Below, in pieces: positions 52,005-60,106 of a stretch of 64,000 nucleotides of DNA (position 1 is its first letter; every line of letters starts with the position of its first letter). Under the pieces are notes generated by a model. It was not told where the DNA came from. It searched no databases and saw only the letters and a list, made by a program, of their open reading frames with translations. The DNA comes from Ectothiorhodospiraceae bacterium BW-2 (GTDB taxonomy: Bacteria > Pseudomonadota > Gammaproteobacteria > Thiohalomonadales > Thiohalomonadaceae): NCBI GenBank assembly GCA_008375315.1, contig CP032507.1:496001-560000 (forward strand), read 5' to 3'. A program made the position numbers and the translations under genes.

Positions 52005-52042
52005 GTTTGCTCCTTACTCAAATAAAAGGGGTCAGAACCCAA

Positions 52043-52257
52043 TTAAAAACCCACATCCAAAACACCCCTATCCATCTGCTCCCAATTCACCATCACCGTC
52101 TTAACCAACAACGGCGAAACCTGATAATCCTCAGCCAACCGCTCCAACACATCATCCTCATCCCCTCCGGTTGATCTCTCCCGAACCGCCACATACGGAC
52201 AGAGCAACTCCTGCGCACAGGCGCGTTGAATCTTCTGCCGTATCGTCTTAGCCCCTG
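52043..52257 (-). pseudogene. C-terminal remnant, possibly ImmA/IrrE-type metallopeptidase
   Basis: The minus strand reads AKTIRQKIQRACAQELLCPY, VAVRERSTGGDEDDVLERLA, EDYQVSPLLVKTVMVNWEQM, DRGVLDVGF then TAA. This resembles the C-terminus of ImmA/IrrE-like peptidases ('RAFAQELLCP...VSELAV.T.LVN'). The catalytic HExxH part is missing. It is followed by AATAAAAGGGGTCAG, and the upstream end is fused to the UPF0175 gene. Confidence 0.55.
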
Positions 52258-52538
52258 TTAACGGCCACTATGTAAGGGTAACTTTTTTCGTCATCGTAGA
52301 TTTCATTCAGTATCTCATCCTCTTCGATCTGAATAGCCGCTACTTTGCGTCGGCGTAGCTCATCAATAAATTGATACCGGGTTAAACCTGCCATCTCTGC
52401 TGCCCGCTCTTGTGAAATACGCTGCTCCGCATACCACTCAACTGCCGCAGCAATTCGCATCTCTTTAAATAGCTCTACCGGCGCAAGGCGTAAAGTATGA
52501 AAAGCCTGCTCAGGAAGTTCTATCGTATAGGTTGCCAA
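52248..52538 (-). CDS. UPF0175 family protein, copy 2 with foreign tail
   Basis: Its 84 residues are nearly identical to 41036-41290, but the stop is lost and 12 extra residues (KSYPYIVAVNRG) come from the fused peptidase remnant. Together with the gmd remnant before it, this marks a duplicated block. Whether it is still functional is unclear. Confidence 0.75.
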   Translation of the reverse strand: MATYTIELPEQAFHTLRLAPVELFKEMRIAAAVEWYAEQRISQERAAEMAGLTRYQFIDELRRRKVAAIQIEEDEILNEIYDDEKSYPYIVAVNRG

Positions 52539-52540
52539 AA

Positions 52541-52765
52541 CTACTTCTCCGTCGCAATAGTCACATCGTAACCGTGGCGCTGTAAAAAGGCGTGCTGCTT
52601 AGCCTGCTTTAAATCTTCTGCCACCCTCTCATGACACATCTGCTCTACGCTAATCTCCGGCTCCCAGCCTAACTTCTGCTTCGCTTTAGCCGGGTACCGA
52701 GCAGAGTCAGCCGCACTCCACTCAATAAACTGGCGCACACGCCGGTGATTAGGGCTTTTTTCATA
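52541..52765 (-). pseudogene. gmd: gmd remnant with large internal deletion
   Basis: The last ~50 codons of gmd ([20 protein letters not shown] to YDVTIATEK) and scraps around [10 protein letters not shown] are joined to the first ~8 codons (complement of CCGGTGATTAGGGCTTTTTT). About 85% of the gene is missing. It parallels the intact gmd at 41293. Confidence 0.85.
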
Positions 52766-53023
52766 TTATTACTATCCTGTCACTCATCGGTTATAGCTGT
52801 TTAGCTAGGTAGGTAGTACCCAACAAGGCGATTTATCGAATCAGACCGCAGGATAACGCAATCATAGCTCAAGCTCAAGCTCAAGCCTAAAATCGAGAAT
52901 AATACCCGCTTTTTCAAATTATATCGTAAGACGCGATAAGCTTTATGGGTAATAAAAAACAGCTCATTAACTGGCGTTACACCTAGCAGCACTCACTGCC
53001 GCTGATGGCGCAGCTCCGGAAGC
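52766..53023. other. Intergenic stretch with a hexamer repeat and an IS66 scrap
   Basis: Three units of AGCTCA lie at 52866-52883. 52985-53016 (CAGCAGCACTCACTGCCGCT, GATGGCGCAGCTC) matches tnpC of IS66, so a small piece of a third IS66 copy survives. No gene is seen. Confidence 0.65.
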
Positions 53024-53253
53024 TGTCAAGTAATTTGAGACCAGTTGTTAAAAAAATAAAGCTCTAAATCTAGCCGGTGATTGCCACTGCCCTCACCGGC
53101 AAATTTCGCCTATGTTGAGTCATGACGCAACAAGGAGCGAACATGACCCTCATGGCCCTTTGCCGCAAGAGCCAAGCCCTTCAGCAAGGGGGAGCTGCAA
53201 GGCGAACTGCAACCCCTAATCTAGGAACCTCCCTCCTGCACCGCGTTACCCAC

Positions 53254-53298
53254 AGCCCGCCCCCCTACGATAATAAGGGGGTCTCCGGGGGGCGGGCT
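53254..53298. terminator. Strong hairpin at the IS3 3' end (right copy)
   Basis: AGCCCGCCCCCC (53254-53265) pairs with GGGGGGCGGGCT (53287-53298), the same hairpin as in the truncated copy. It lies just after orfB in the sense of transcription. Confidence 0.55.
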
Positions 53299-53374
53299 AT
53301 GGATAACGCTCTGTCATTCAGCCACCACAACCGGCTAAAGCCATCGACGATAGACCCACTAGCGGCACCGTCAC

Positions 53375-54424
53375 TCATCTCTCCTTCGCTCTATTCAGGG
53401 TTGGATAGTTGACCTCCAGCGACCCCACCCCCTCCTCCGGTAGAGCGGGGTTAATCCATACCTCAGTAGGGGGTTGCTTAACCTTGGGCTCACCATGAAT
53501 AAAGCGTTTCGGATGCTGCTGATAGGCCTGCTTCAGCGCCTGTTCACGCTGCTCGCTAACCTCCTTGTAACGACCGGTAAATACCTGCTCTGGAGTGAAC
53601 CACGCAATCCCTCGATGGTGGTGGTGGAAACAGTACCAGTCAACATAGTCACTAAACCATATTCTGGCATGGTCAACTCCTGTAAATCGTTGAGGATAAT
53701 CGGGTTGTTGCTTGAGTGTTTTAAATTGACTCTCGCTAAACGGATTGTCGTTACTGACTCGTGGACGGCTGTGGGAGCAGGTGATCCCCAGTTCGGCCAT
53801 CAAGTCGAGATAGCCTCTGGCGGTCATCGGCACACCTCTATCCTGATGCAGTGTTAAGCCACTGAGCGCGACCCGATAGCGAGCCGCTGCGTCACTGATT
53901 AACAGCTTGGAGAGCTCACTATTCTCCTTCCTTGAGACCATCCAAGCCACAATAAAACGGCTGTAGAGATCCATCACCACATAGAGATTCAAGAAGTTAC
54001 CCTGCTCTGTGGTGGGAAGCTTAGTGATATCCCATGTCCAAACCTCATTCGGGCGGGTCGCCCGTAATCGGGGGATAGCGTGTGATTTGGCCGGTTTTTG
54101 AGCTCGCCGCTCTCCCGTCTGTTGATTAGCACGAAGGATCCGATACATCGTACTGATTGAACAGTAATATTTCCCTTCATCCAGCAGGCTAGCATAGATC
54201 TCTGCCGGAGGTTGGTCATAGAATCGTTCGCTGTTCAAAAGCCCCAGAACGGCTTGCCTCTCTGCCTCACTCAGCGCATTGGCTGCGACGGGTCTTGGAA
54301 GGCTCGCTCGGGGGGAGACAACCGGAGCCTGTCGGCGGTAGTAGCCTGCACGCGAGAGCGCTAGGCTATCGCAAGCGGCTCTTATGCTCACCGAACTGGG
54401 GCACTCTTTTTCAACTAATCTCAT
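53375..54424 (-). CDS. IS3 transposase OrfB
   Basis: The 349-residue protein has an HTH_21-like region (LNSERFYDQPPAEIYASLLD) and the rve integrase core with DDE residues: VWTWDITKLPTTEQGNFLNL, LHQDRGVPMTARGYLDLMAE, SDNPF-type SNDNPFSESQFKTLKQQP. It starts MRLVEKECPSSVSIRAACDS. Its ATG overlaps the orfA stop (ATGA), so translation is coupled rather than frameshifted as in most IS3 elements. Confidence 0.95.
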   Translation of the reverse strand: MRLVEKECPSSVSIRAACDSLALSRAGYYRRQAPVVSPRASLPRPVAANALSEAERQAVLGLLNSERFYDQPPAEIYASLLDEGKYYCSISTMYRILRANQQTGERRAQKPAKSHAIPRLRATRPNEVWTWDITKLPTTEQGNFLNLYVVMDLYSRFIVAWMVSRKENSELSKLLISDAAARYRVALSGLTLHQDRGVPMTARGYLDLMAELGITCSHSRPRVSNDNPFSESQFKTLKQQPDYPQRFTGVDHARIWFSDYVDWYCFHHHHRGIAWFTPEQVFTGRYKEVSEQREQALKQAYQQHPKRFIHGEPKVKQPPTEVWINPALPEEGVGSLEVNYPTLNRAKER

Positions 54425-54825
54425 AAGCTTATCTCTGTGTTCATCTGCTCCAATAAGCTGAAGGCTTTTTTTTGGAGCGCAATCACCCCTTCGGTCTGCT
54501 GTAACCGTTGGCTAAGACGCTGAATTTCCTTCTTTAAACGCTCTATCTCCTTATCTCGCTTGTCTAGGCTCGGTTTGCGACCACTCTGTTTCCCTTTCAG
54601 GCCAGCCTGCCCCTGTGCTTGCAGTTGTCGGCGCCATTTGGTCAGATGGGAGCTGTAGATCTGCTCTTTGCGCAGCAGCTCGCCTAGCTGACCCGGCTCC
54701 TTGCACTGCTCTGCTTCTGCTAGGATCCGAAGCTTCTCTTCCTCACTAAATTTGCGGTAGGAGCGCTTCTCTTCATCGGGGTCGGTAACCTCGTTGGAGG
54801 GTAAAACGGTAGTATCTTTGGGCAT
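54421..54825 (-). CDS. IS3 transposase OrfA
   Basis: About 134 residues from ATG 54825 behind GAGGAG; the upstream ATG at 54864 is before this site. It has a helix-turn-helix (RKFSEEEKLRILAEAEQCKE, YSSHLTKWRRQLQAQGQAGL) and a C-terminal leucine zipper (KEIERLKKEIQRLSQRLQQT). OrfA binds the IS ends. Confidence 0.92.
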   Translation of the reverse strand: MPKDTTVLPSNEVTDPDEEKRSYRKFSEEEKLRILAEAEQCKEPGQLGELLRKEQIYSSHLTKWRRQLQAQGQAGLKGKQSGRKPSLDKRDKEIERLKKEIQRLSQRLQQTEGVIALQKKAFSLLEQMNTEISL

Positions 54826-54898
54826 CGTGTATCTCCTCTGTTGCCCCCCTGATTCTACATTCATTTCTCATCAGGGGTGGTCTCAGGGTATCTTGACA

Positions 54899-55411
54899 CT
54901 CAGGGGTTGCGTGCGATGACGGCAAATTGTCACATTTTACCGCAGGGAGATACCCTCTGTTTTTCTCCTTTCCGTCCCAGACTGCTAGCAAGTGACTTGA
55001 AAAAGAACCTCTTTGTCAGAACGGGTCATTTCGGCAGTAGTGCCCTTTGATTTTGTGGGTCGTTACACTACCATCTTATCTGCTCCTAAAAACCTAAGCA
55101 AAGTTGCTCATGGCGGTTTTTGGTAATTCGCTCTCCGTTGATAACACCCGTGCGGGCGAGCAACTGGAGTCCTGGTTGAGCAGTCCCAACCGGATGGCCG
55201 GTCAACACCGGCAACATGGGCAGTTTCAGCCATCGAAACCCAGCTTGCGCCATAAAAATTGCCTCGACGTTCATCCTGAACAGAGAACAACCTTGCGATT
55301 CGACTTCGACTCTAACCATGGCACGCAAAACCTTCGCGCTTGTAGATAACCTATCTACGGTGGAAAATTCTAATGACAAATAAATAAAAAATCAAGAACT
55401 GTTTTTTGCTC
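54899..55411. other. 513-bp stretch, no recognised gene
   Basis: Open frames occur on both strands around 55086-55379 (for example VRVEVESQGCSLFRMNVEAI on the minus strand and LSVDNTRAGEQLESWLSSPN on the plus strand). None has a family resemblance I recognise or a good ribosome site. It is probably a degraded mobile element. Confidence 0.5.
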
Positions 55412-56125
55412 CTATCCCCACAAACGGTTAAACAGCCATACGCTACCAAACAGCAGCGGCTGATGTAGCATATAGATCAATAACGAATGCCGGCCGATTA
55501 CGCTTAACCCCTCTCCTGCTCTACCTACTTGGTTTAGCGAATATTGATGCCCGCCCCAAGCGGCAAAAGCGATCCCCATTAAAACAAATCCGAGCCACGG
55601 AAACGGGGGGATATAGTCCATCGCGGCATGCGGTAGCTTCCACCACGGCAGAGACCAACCTAACCCCCAGTCACCTATAACTAACCCCGCTCCCAGCACC
55701 AACGCCAGACGCGGCCAGCGCACAAACGGCAGAGCCAATACCGAGCAGAGTGCAATGCTATGTAGTGTGCCGAAATAGACCCATTGTTCACGAAAGGCGT
55801 ACCAAGTCACTATCGAAATTAGCAGCGCATTAGCGCTAATCAGTAGCAGCCGATAGTTATAAGCCCGCCAACGGATCGCTCTATGGTGCGCCAGCCACAG
55901 GCCGATACCGACGGTAAACATAAACAGCATCACAATAAAGCGCGGCAGCAGGTACCAAAAGGTATCGTGCTGAAAATCGATAGTCAGATAACCAAACAGG
56001 GTTAAATCGTAACAGAGATGGAACAGCGCCATCAAAACAATGGCCAAGCCACGTAGCTGATCGGGTAATAGATATCTCACTTTAGCCGCTGAATCGTGAT
56101 AGAGTGATGAATTTAAAGTCTGCAT
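55412..56125 (-). CDS. DUF1624 / HGSNAT-like membrane protein
   Basis: The 237-residue integral membrane protein has about six to seven hydrophobic segments. RYLLPDQLRGLAIVLMALFH, LCYDLTLFGY and RAYNYRLLLISANALLISIV are diagnostic of DUF1624, homologous to the catalytic domain of heparan-alpha-glucosaminide N-acetyltransferase. A periplasmic acyl transfer to a glycan is possible but unproven. Transcribed alone; upstream is the decayed FliK-like gene on the other strand. Confidence 0.85.
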   Translation of the reverse strand: MQTLNSSLYHDSAAKVRYLLPDQLRGLAIVLMALFHLCYDLTLFGYLTIDFQHDTFWYLLPRFIVMLFMFTVGIGLWLAHHRAIRWRAYNYRLLLISANALLISIVTWYAFREQWVYFGTLHSIALCSVLALPFVRWPRLALVLGAGLVIGDWGLGWSLPWWKLPHAAMDYIPPFPWLGFVLMGIAFAAWGGHQYSLNQVGRAGEGLSVIGRHSLLIYMLHQPLLFGSVWLFNRLWG

Positions 56126-56165
56126 TTATCGATTATACCCACTGTTAACCCTAAATGGATCATAT

Positions 56166-56690
56166 ATGGCTCTGACAACGCATCAACTACGACTTAATCT
56201 GCAAAGCGCGGCGACGCTAAAAACGGGTGATAGCGTCAATGCCAAGGTGCTGGATGTCCAAGGCAATAAACTGCTACGACAGATCGGAGCCGGTCAAGGA
56301 GCTGATTGCCCCTCTGCTATCACAGTGGAGCGATCCGCCATCTCCCGGCACCACACTACAGGCGCGGGTTATCACCAGCGGTCAAAATCTGACTCAACTG
56401 TAGATCGGTAACGAAAAGATCTGGTTTAAGGCGGGAGAAGGTGCTGCACTCAAACCGGGCAGCCTGGTGCTGCTCCAGACAACCGCCCGCGATAGTCAAA
56501 CCGTACAACTGCAACCGTTAGAGGGGCCACTGCGCCCCTTCAAACAGATTGAGACCGAAGCTCTGTGCCATATCCTGCCACGCCAGCAGCCGCTGCATGA
56601 GGGGTTAGGCCGACTCATGCAGCTAGTTCAGAGCAGGAGGCAAAGGGCGAACAGCCCTACAGCTCCTCAAAATAGGTATAACCACTCAAA
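56166..56690 (+). pseudogene. FliK-like gene, decayed
   Basis: ATG 56166 reads MALTTHQLRLNLQSAATLKT, GDSVNAKVLDVQGNKLL, then must shift frame to ELIAPLLSQWSDPPSPGTTL, QARVITSGQNLTQL, TAG, IGNEKIWFKAGEGAALKPGS, VLLQTTARDSQTVQLQPLEG and LPRQQPLHEGLGRLMQLVQS. This resembles flagellar hook-length-control (FliK) proteins. At least one frameshift and one stop make it a pseudogene. It converges on speA. Confidence 0.6.
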
Positions 56691-58531
56691 CCGTGCTTAA
56701 ATTCGTTATAAAAATAGTGCTGCTGTTCAAGCGGCACCCCACTCTGCTGTAGCAGCTGACGGTAGTGCTCTAATAGCAGTTCACTATCGAAGTGGAGATA
56801 GTGGAGCAGCTCCGCAATCGTATCTCCCTGCTGCGTATTGACTAGGCGATAGCGGCCATCCGGCTCCATAGCGACATCAACCACATGGGTGTCGCCAAAC
56901 AGATTATGGATATCACCCAAAATCTCCTGATAGGCGCCGACCAAAAAGATCGCCAAAATAGTCGGCTTATCTGCCACTAAGGGGGGGAGTAGAATCGCCG
57001 GTTCAACCCTGCCGTCATCAATATAGTGATCGATACGGCCATCCGAGTCGCAGGTTAAATCCTCCAACACCACCCGCTGCGACGGTGGCTGCTTCAGACC
57101 ACTAACCGGCATTATCGGGAAAATCTGCTCAATCCCCCAAATATCGGGCAACGACTGAAAAATTGAGAGGTTACAGAAATATTTTCCCACTAACTGCTGC
57201 TGCAGCTGTTGATAAATGTCAGCCTGCAACGGCTGACTTCTGTCGAGCTGCGGCATTAAACGGGCAGCGATCACCCGATAGAGCTGCTCCGCATCGGCTC
57301 GCTGCTGCAGAGTGATTAACCCCGGCAAAAAGTGCTGCTGCACACCCTCCATTGCAGTCATCGCATCATAGTGGATATCGACCACAGAGCGCTGCCCTAT
57401 CTGTTGCAGCGCCTGATATAACTCAAGCAGAGGTTCAGCTGCCCCTGTGGTGATAGCCGGTACGGTAGTGGTATCAGGTATCTCACTATCGATCACTTCG
57501 GTTAACAGCAGCGCATGGTGTGCGGTTAAGCCGCGTCCCGATTCGGTTAAAATTTCGGGATGAGGCAGCTGATGCTGTCGACATACCGTTAACAGCGGCT
57601 GCACCAACGCTTCCGCATAGTGCTGTAGGGTATAGTTTATCGAGTTATAGCTACTGCTGCGGCTGCCGTCGTAATCGATTCCCAGCCCGCCCCCCATATT
57701 AATCGCACTCACCGGTACACCCAGTTTTCGGAGTTCAACATAGAAGCGGGACATCTCTCGCACTGCCTGTTGAATGTCGTGAATATTAGCTACCTGTGAG
57801 CCGATATGGGTATGTAACAGATAGAACGACGCTAACTGCTGCTGCTGGCGTAACCGCTTAATCAGAATAAAGAGGTGATCGGTTGTCAGACCAAATTTAG
57901 CTCTGGTGCCGCCACTATTCTGCCACTTACCGGCTCCCCGACTGGTTAAGCGTACCCGTACCCCTAGTCGCGGCTGGAGTTGTAGCTTTTGCGCCTCATC
58001 CAGTACCAAATCGAGTTCAGAGAGTTTTTCGATAATAAGGGTTACATCAATTCCGAGCTTCAGCCCGATCAATGCCAGGCGAATATACTCCCGATCTTTA
58101 AAGCCGTTACAGACAACCCGGCTCCCCGGCTGGCTCAGCCCCAGAACCGCCAACAGCTCCCCCTTACTCCCCGCCTCCAGCCCTAGCCGACCGCCCCCCC
58201 CCTGCTGCAGAGCGCGAACCACACTATGCTGCTGATTCACCTTAATCGGGTAGAGCGGCTGATAACATCCTTGATAGCCACTCGCAGCCATCACCTGTTC
58301 AAATGTGCGGGTTAGCTGCTGCAGACGATGGTGTAAAATATCGGGAAAACGGATCACAACCGGTAGCTGTAGCGATAACGACTGCAGATCAGCGCAGAGC
58401 TCGGTCAGTGTTACCTTCTCCCCTGCACTACCCTGTGGCAGAACAGTTAACTCTCCCTGCGCGTTAACCGCAAAGTAGCCCTCGCTCCAGTTAGCGATGT
58501 TATAGTTTTTAGCCGCACACCATGCTGACAT
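56657..58531 (-). CDS. speA: Biosynthetic arginine decarboxylase
   Basis: About 624 residues; ATG 58531 is preferred to the TTG one codon earlier. The PLP-binding region reads CYQPLYPIKVNQQHSVVRAL (Schiff-base Lys). GLEAGSKGELLAVLGLSQPG, RLTSRGAGKWQNSGGTRAKF, HTHIGSQVANIHDIQQAVRE and NMGGGLGIDYDGSRSSSYNS are SpeA signatures. It converts arginine to agmatine and CO2 for polyamine synthesis. It is the last gene of a five-gene operon, starting 8 bp after the TrpF-like gene with its ribosome site in that gene's last codons. Confidence 0.95.
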   Translation of the reverse strand: MSAWCAAKNYNIANWSEGYFAVNAQGELTVLPQGSAGEKVTLTELCADLQSLSLQLPVVIRFPDILHHRLQQLTRTFEQVMAASGYQGCYQPLYPIKVNQQHSVVRALQQGGGGRLGLEAGSKGELLAVLGLSQPGSRVVCNGFKDREYIRLALIGLKLGIDVTLIIEKLSELDLVLDEAQKLQLQPRLGVRVRLTSRGAGKWQNSGGTRAKFGLTTDHLFILIKRLRQQQQLASFYLLHTHIGSQVANIHDIQQAVREMSRFYVELRKLGVPVSAINMGGGLGIDYDGSRSSSYNSINYTLQHYAEALVQPLLTVCRQHQLPHPEILTESGRGLTAHHALLLTEVIDSEIPDTTTVPAITTGAAEPLLELYQALQQIGQRSVVDIHYDAMTAMEGVQQHFLPGLITLQQRADAEQLYRVIAARLMPQLDRSQPLQADIYQQLQQQLVGKYFCNLSIFQSLPDIWGIEQIFPIMPVSGLKQPPSQRVVLEDLTCDSDGRIDHYIDDGRVEPAILLPPLVADKPTILAIFLVGAYQEILGDIHNLFGDTHVVDVAMEPDGRYRLVNTQQGDTIAELLHYLHFDSELLLEHYRQLLQQSGVPLEQQHYFYNEFKHGLSGYTYFEEL

Positions 58532-58539
58532 CAAATTTG

Positions 58540-59253
58540 CTATCTACATCCTTCGTGCAATAGCCAGTCGGCTTCTTTTGTTTTTTCAATGAATAAGCGG
58601 CATTTGAGCATATTTTTGACTCTTAAGCCGTCCGACATTCTGTCGCTCACACCATTTTCTACATCAACACCAAACGGTTTGACCGTTTCAATTGCACGGT
58701 GAATATTGTCTGGATTCAAGCCTCCTGCTAAAAAAACCGGAGATTGGCACTTGCGCACGATTTCCGCGCAATGTTGCCAATTACCGGTTTTCCCCGTTCC
58801 GCCTATCCAAGCACTATCTAACAGAAAAGCATCTACCACATCATCGTAGTAGCGAATAAACTCATCGTCACTCATCTGATTTTCTTCAGACTTTTCTGAC
58901 ATTAATTTAATAATTTTAAAATCCCCCCCCATTTTTTCTCGTAGTTTAGTTATTTCCTGACGAGAAATAGGTGCATAGGCTTGAATGGCATCAGCTGCTT
59001 TCAATGTAGAGAGAATATCAAGCAATGTATCGCCAGTTAAATCTGTCAGTAGTGTTTTACAAATGTTCGCTGGAAGATAAGAAAAAATATGTTTGAATTT
59101 TTCTGCTTTAGCCAGATAATCTTGATCACTAAAAATATGAAAACCTAGAAAATCCGCACCAATAAATGAAGCCTCATAGGCGGCGTCTAAAGATTCAAAT
59201 TCACATAATTTAATGCGGGTATAGTGTACGCTAAGATCCCATACATGATTCAT
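58540..59253 (-). CDS. TrpF-like phosphoribosylanthranilate isomerase homologue
   Basis: 237 residues from ATG 59253 (MNHVWDLSVHYTRIKLCEFE), chosen because GAGAGGA lies 9 nt upstream and overlaps the alternative TTG. TrpF catalyses an Amadori rearrangement of a phosphoribosylamine. The general base Cys17 (IKLCEFE, TrpF KICG) and general acid Asp146 (FLLDSAWIGGTGKTGNW) are kept, with the phosphate-binding FLAGGLNPDNIHRAI and GVDVENGV. The KICG glycine is replaced by Glu and an insertion follows residue 120. No other trp genes accompany it, so the substrate may not be phosphoribosylanthranilate. Confidence 0.85.
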   Translation of the reverse strand: MNHVWDLSVHYTRIKLCEFESLDAAYEASFIGADFLGFHIFSDQDYLAKAEKFKHIFSYLPANICKTLLTDLTGDTLLDILSTLKAADAIQAYAPISRQEITKLREKMGGDFKIIKLMSEKSEENQMSDDEFIRYYDDVVDAFLLDSAWIGGTGKTGNWQHCAEIVRKCQSPVFLAGGLNPDNIHRAIETVKPFGVDVENGVSDRMSDGLRVKNMLKCRLFIEKTKEADWLLHEGCR

Positions 59254-59313
59254 TAATTGGTATCCTCTCAAGCAGGTTTATTATTGAACTTCTAATGAAC
59301 ACTCTTAAGTATA

Positions 59314-60096
59314 TTAATCAAGCAGCAAAGCAGGGGTAAGACTATCGAGGAAAATTGTCACCTGATCGACGCCTTGCCGCATGACTTCCAAGAACGCAGT
59401 ACCAATAATAACACCATCTAATTTTTCAAGTTGCTTAAGCTTGCGAATATCATCCGGAGTTCTAACTCCAAAGCCAGCCATTATCTTGATGTCAGAACGA
59501 TAGGCTTTTGAGCGTCGAATGCACTCGTTCAATTCTGAATGAGAGAATAATTTCGCGCCGGTCATTGATGCTGAAGTTAGATAAACCAGTGGCTCTTTAA
59601 CCGCACTACCTAAGTATTTCTCCATATCGGCTTCAGTCATTTCCGGATAGACGCATTGAATAAACTCAATATCGTAGCGTTTGGACTGCTCAACATACGG
59701 TTTGACATCTTCAACTTCCCATTCAAGTAAAACAGAGTCAATCTTGCCGTACATTTTTTGCAGCAAGATTTCAAAACCCAAGGCATCAACCACTTCTTGA
59801 TAGACCACGGCAACGGAAGGTTTTTTAAAAGCTTGCAATGTTTCTAGTACGGTTAAAGCGTTTTGATACTGAGAAGCCGTTTGATGGGCAGTGCGGATAA
59901 TTTGATTGGCAAAATCAGAAAATTTTGAAGTAACGGGAAAAGTCGTTTCAATAATAGTAACGCTGGGATGTTCATGTAAAATATCGAGTATTACATGATA
60001 GGTATCAGGATCGGGAAAATTGGGAATAACATAAATCATCAATGCCAAAGCCCCGTTGTCATTAGCTGTTTGAACTGCCTGATGCAATGTTGCCAT
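59314..60096 (-). CDS. TrpA-like (tryptophan synthase alpha) homologue
   Basis: This 260-residue (beta/alpha)8 protein has ATG 60096 behind AAGGAG. TrpA cleaves indole-3-glycerol phosphate by retro-aldol chemistry. Both catalytic acids align: Glu50 (VTIIETTFPV) and Asp61 (SKFSDFANQ), with the same 11-residue spacing as Glu49 and Asp60 of TrpA. The phosphate sites are YLTSASMTGAKLFS, IMAGFGVRTPDDI and GVIIGTAFLEVM. The ELGIPFSDPLADGP loop is otherwise much changed and no TrpB is present, so it probably acts alone, like BX1-type lyases, on indoleglycerol phosphate or another substrate. Confidence 0.85.
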   Translation of the reverse strand: MATLHQAVQTANDNGALALMIYVIPNFPDPDTYHVILDILHEHPSVTIIETTFPVTSKFSDFANQIIRTAHQTASQYQNALTVLETLQAFKKPSVAVVYQEVVDALGFEILLQKMYGKIDSVLLEWEVEDVKPYVEQSKRYDIEFIQCVYPEMTEADMEKYLGSAVKEPLVYLTSASMTGAKLFSHSELNECIRRSKAYRSDIKIMAGFGVRTPDDIRKLKQLEKLDGVIIGTAFLEVMRQGVDQVTIFLDSLTPALLLD

Positions 60097-60106
60097 TTAT
60101 GACTCC

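Larger units (their letters stand above)
53024..54898 (-). mobile_element. IS3-family insertion sequence, complete copy (~1.87 kb)
   Basis: The inverted ends are TGTCAAGTAATTTGAGACCA at 53024 and, read inward from 54898, TGTCAAGATACCCTGAGACC. It carries orfA and orfB and a ~330-bp non-coding 3' region with a strong hairpin. I see no target duplication (flanks AGC and CTC), so the flanks may have rearranged. A truncated copy is at 18271-19272. Confidence 0.88.

Noticed and set aside
53122-53412. 96-residue open frame antisense to the IS3 orfB end (also at 18884-19174)
   Set aside because: It is identical in both IS3 copies only because the copies are recent duplicates; it spans the hairpin, overlaps orfB antisense and has no family resemblance.
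58540-60096. Ordinary tryptophan biosynthesis operon
   Set aside because: No trpB, trpC, trpD, trpE or trpG nearby, diverged active-site loops, and operon partners concerned with arginine.
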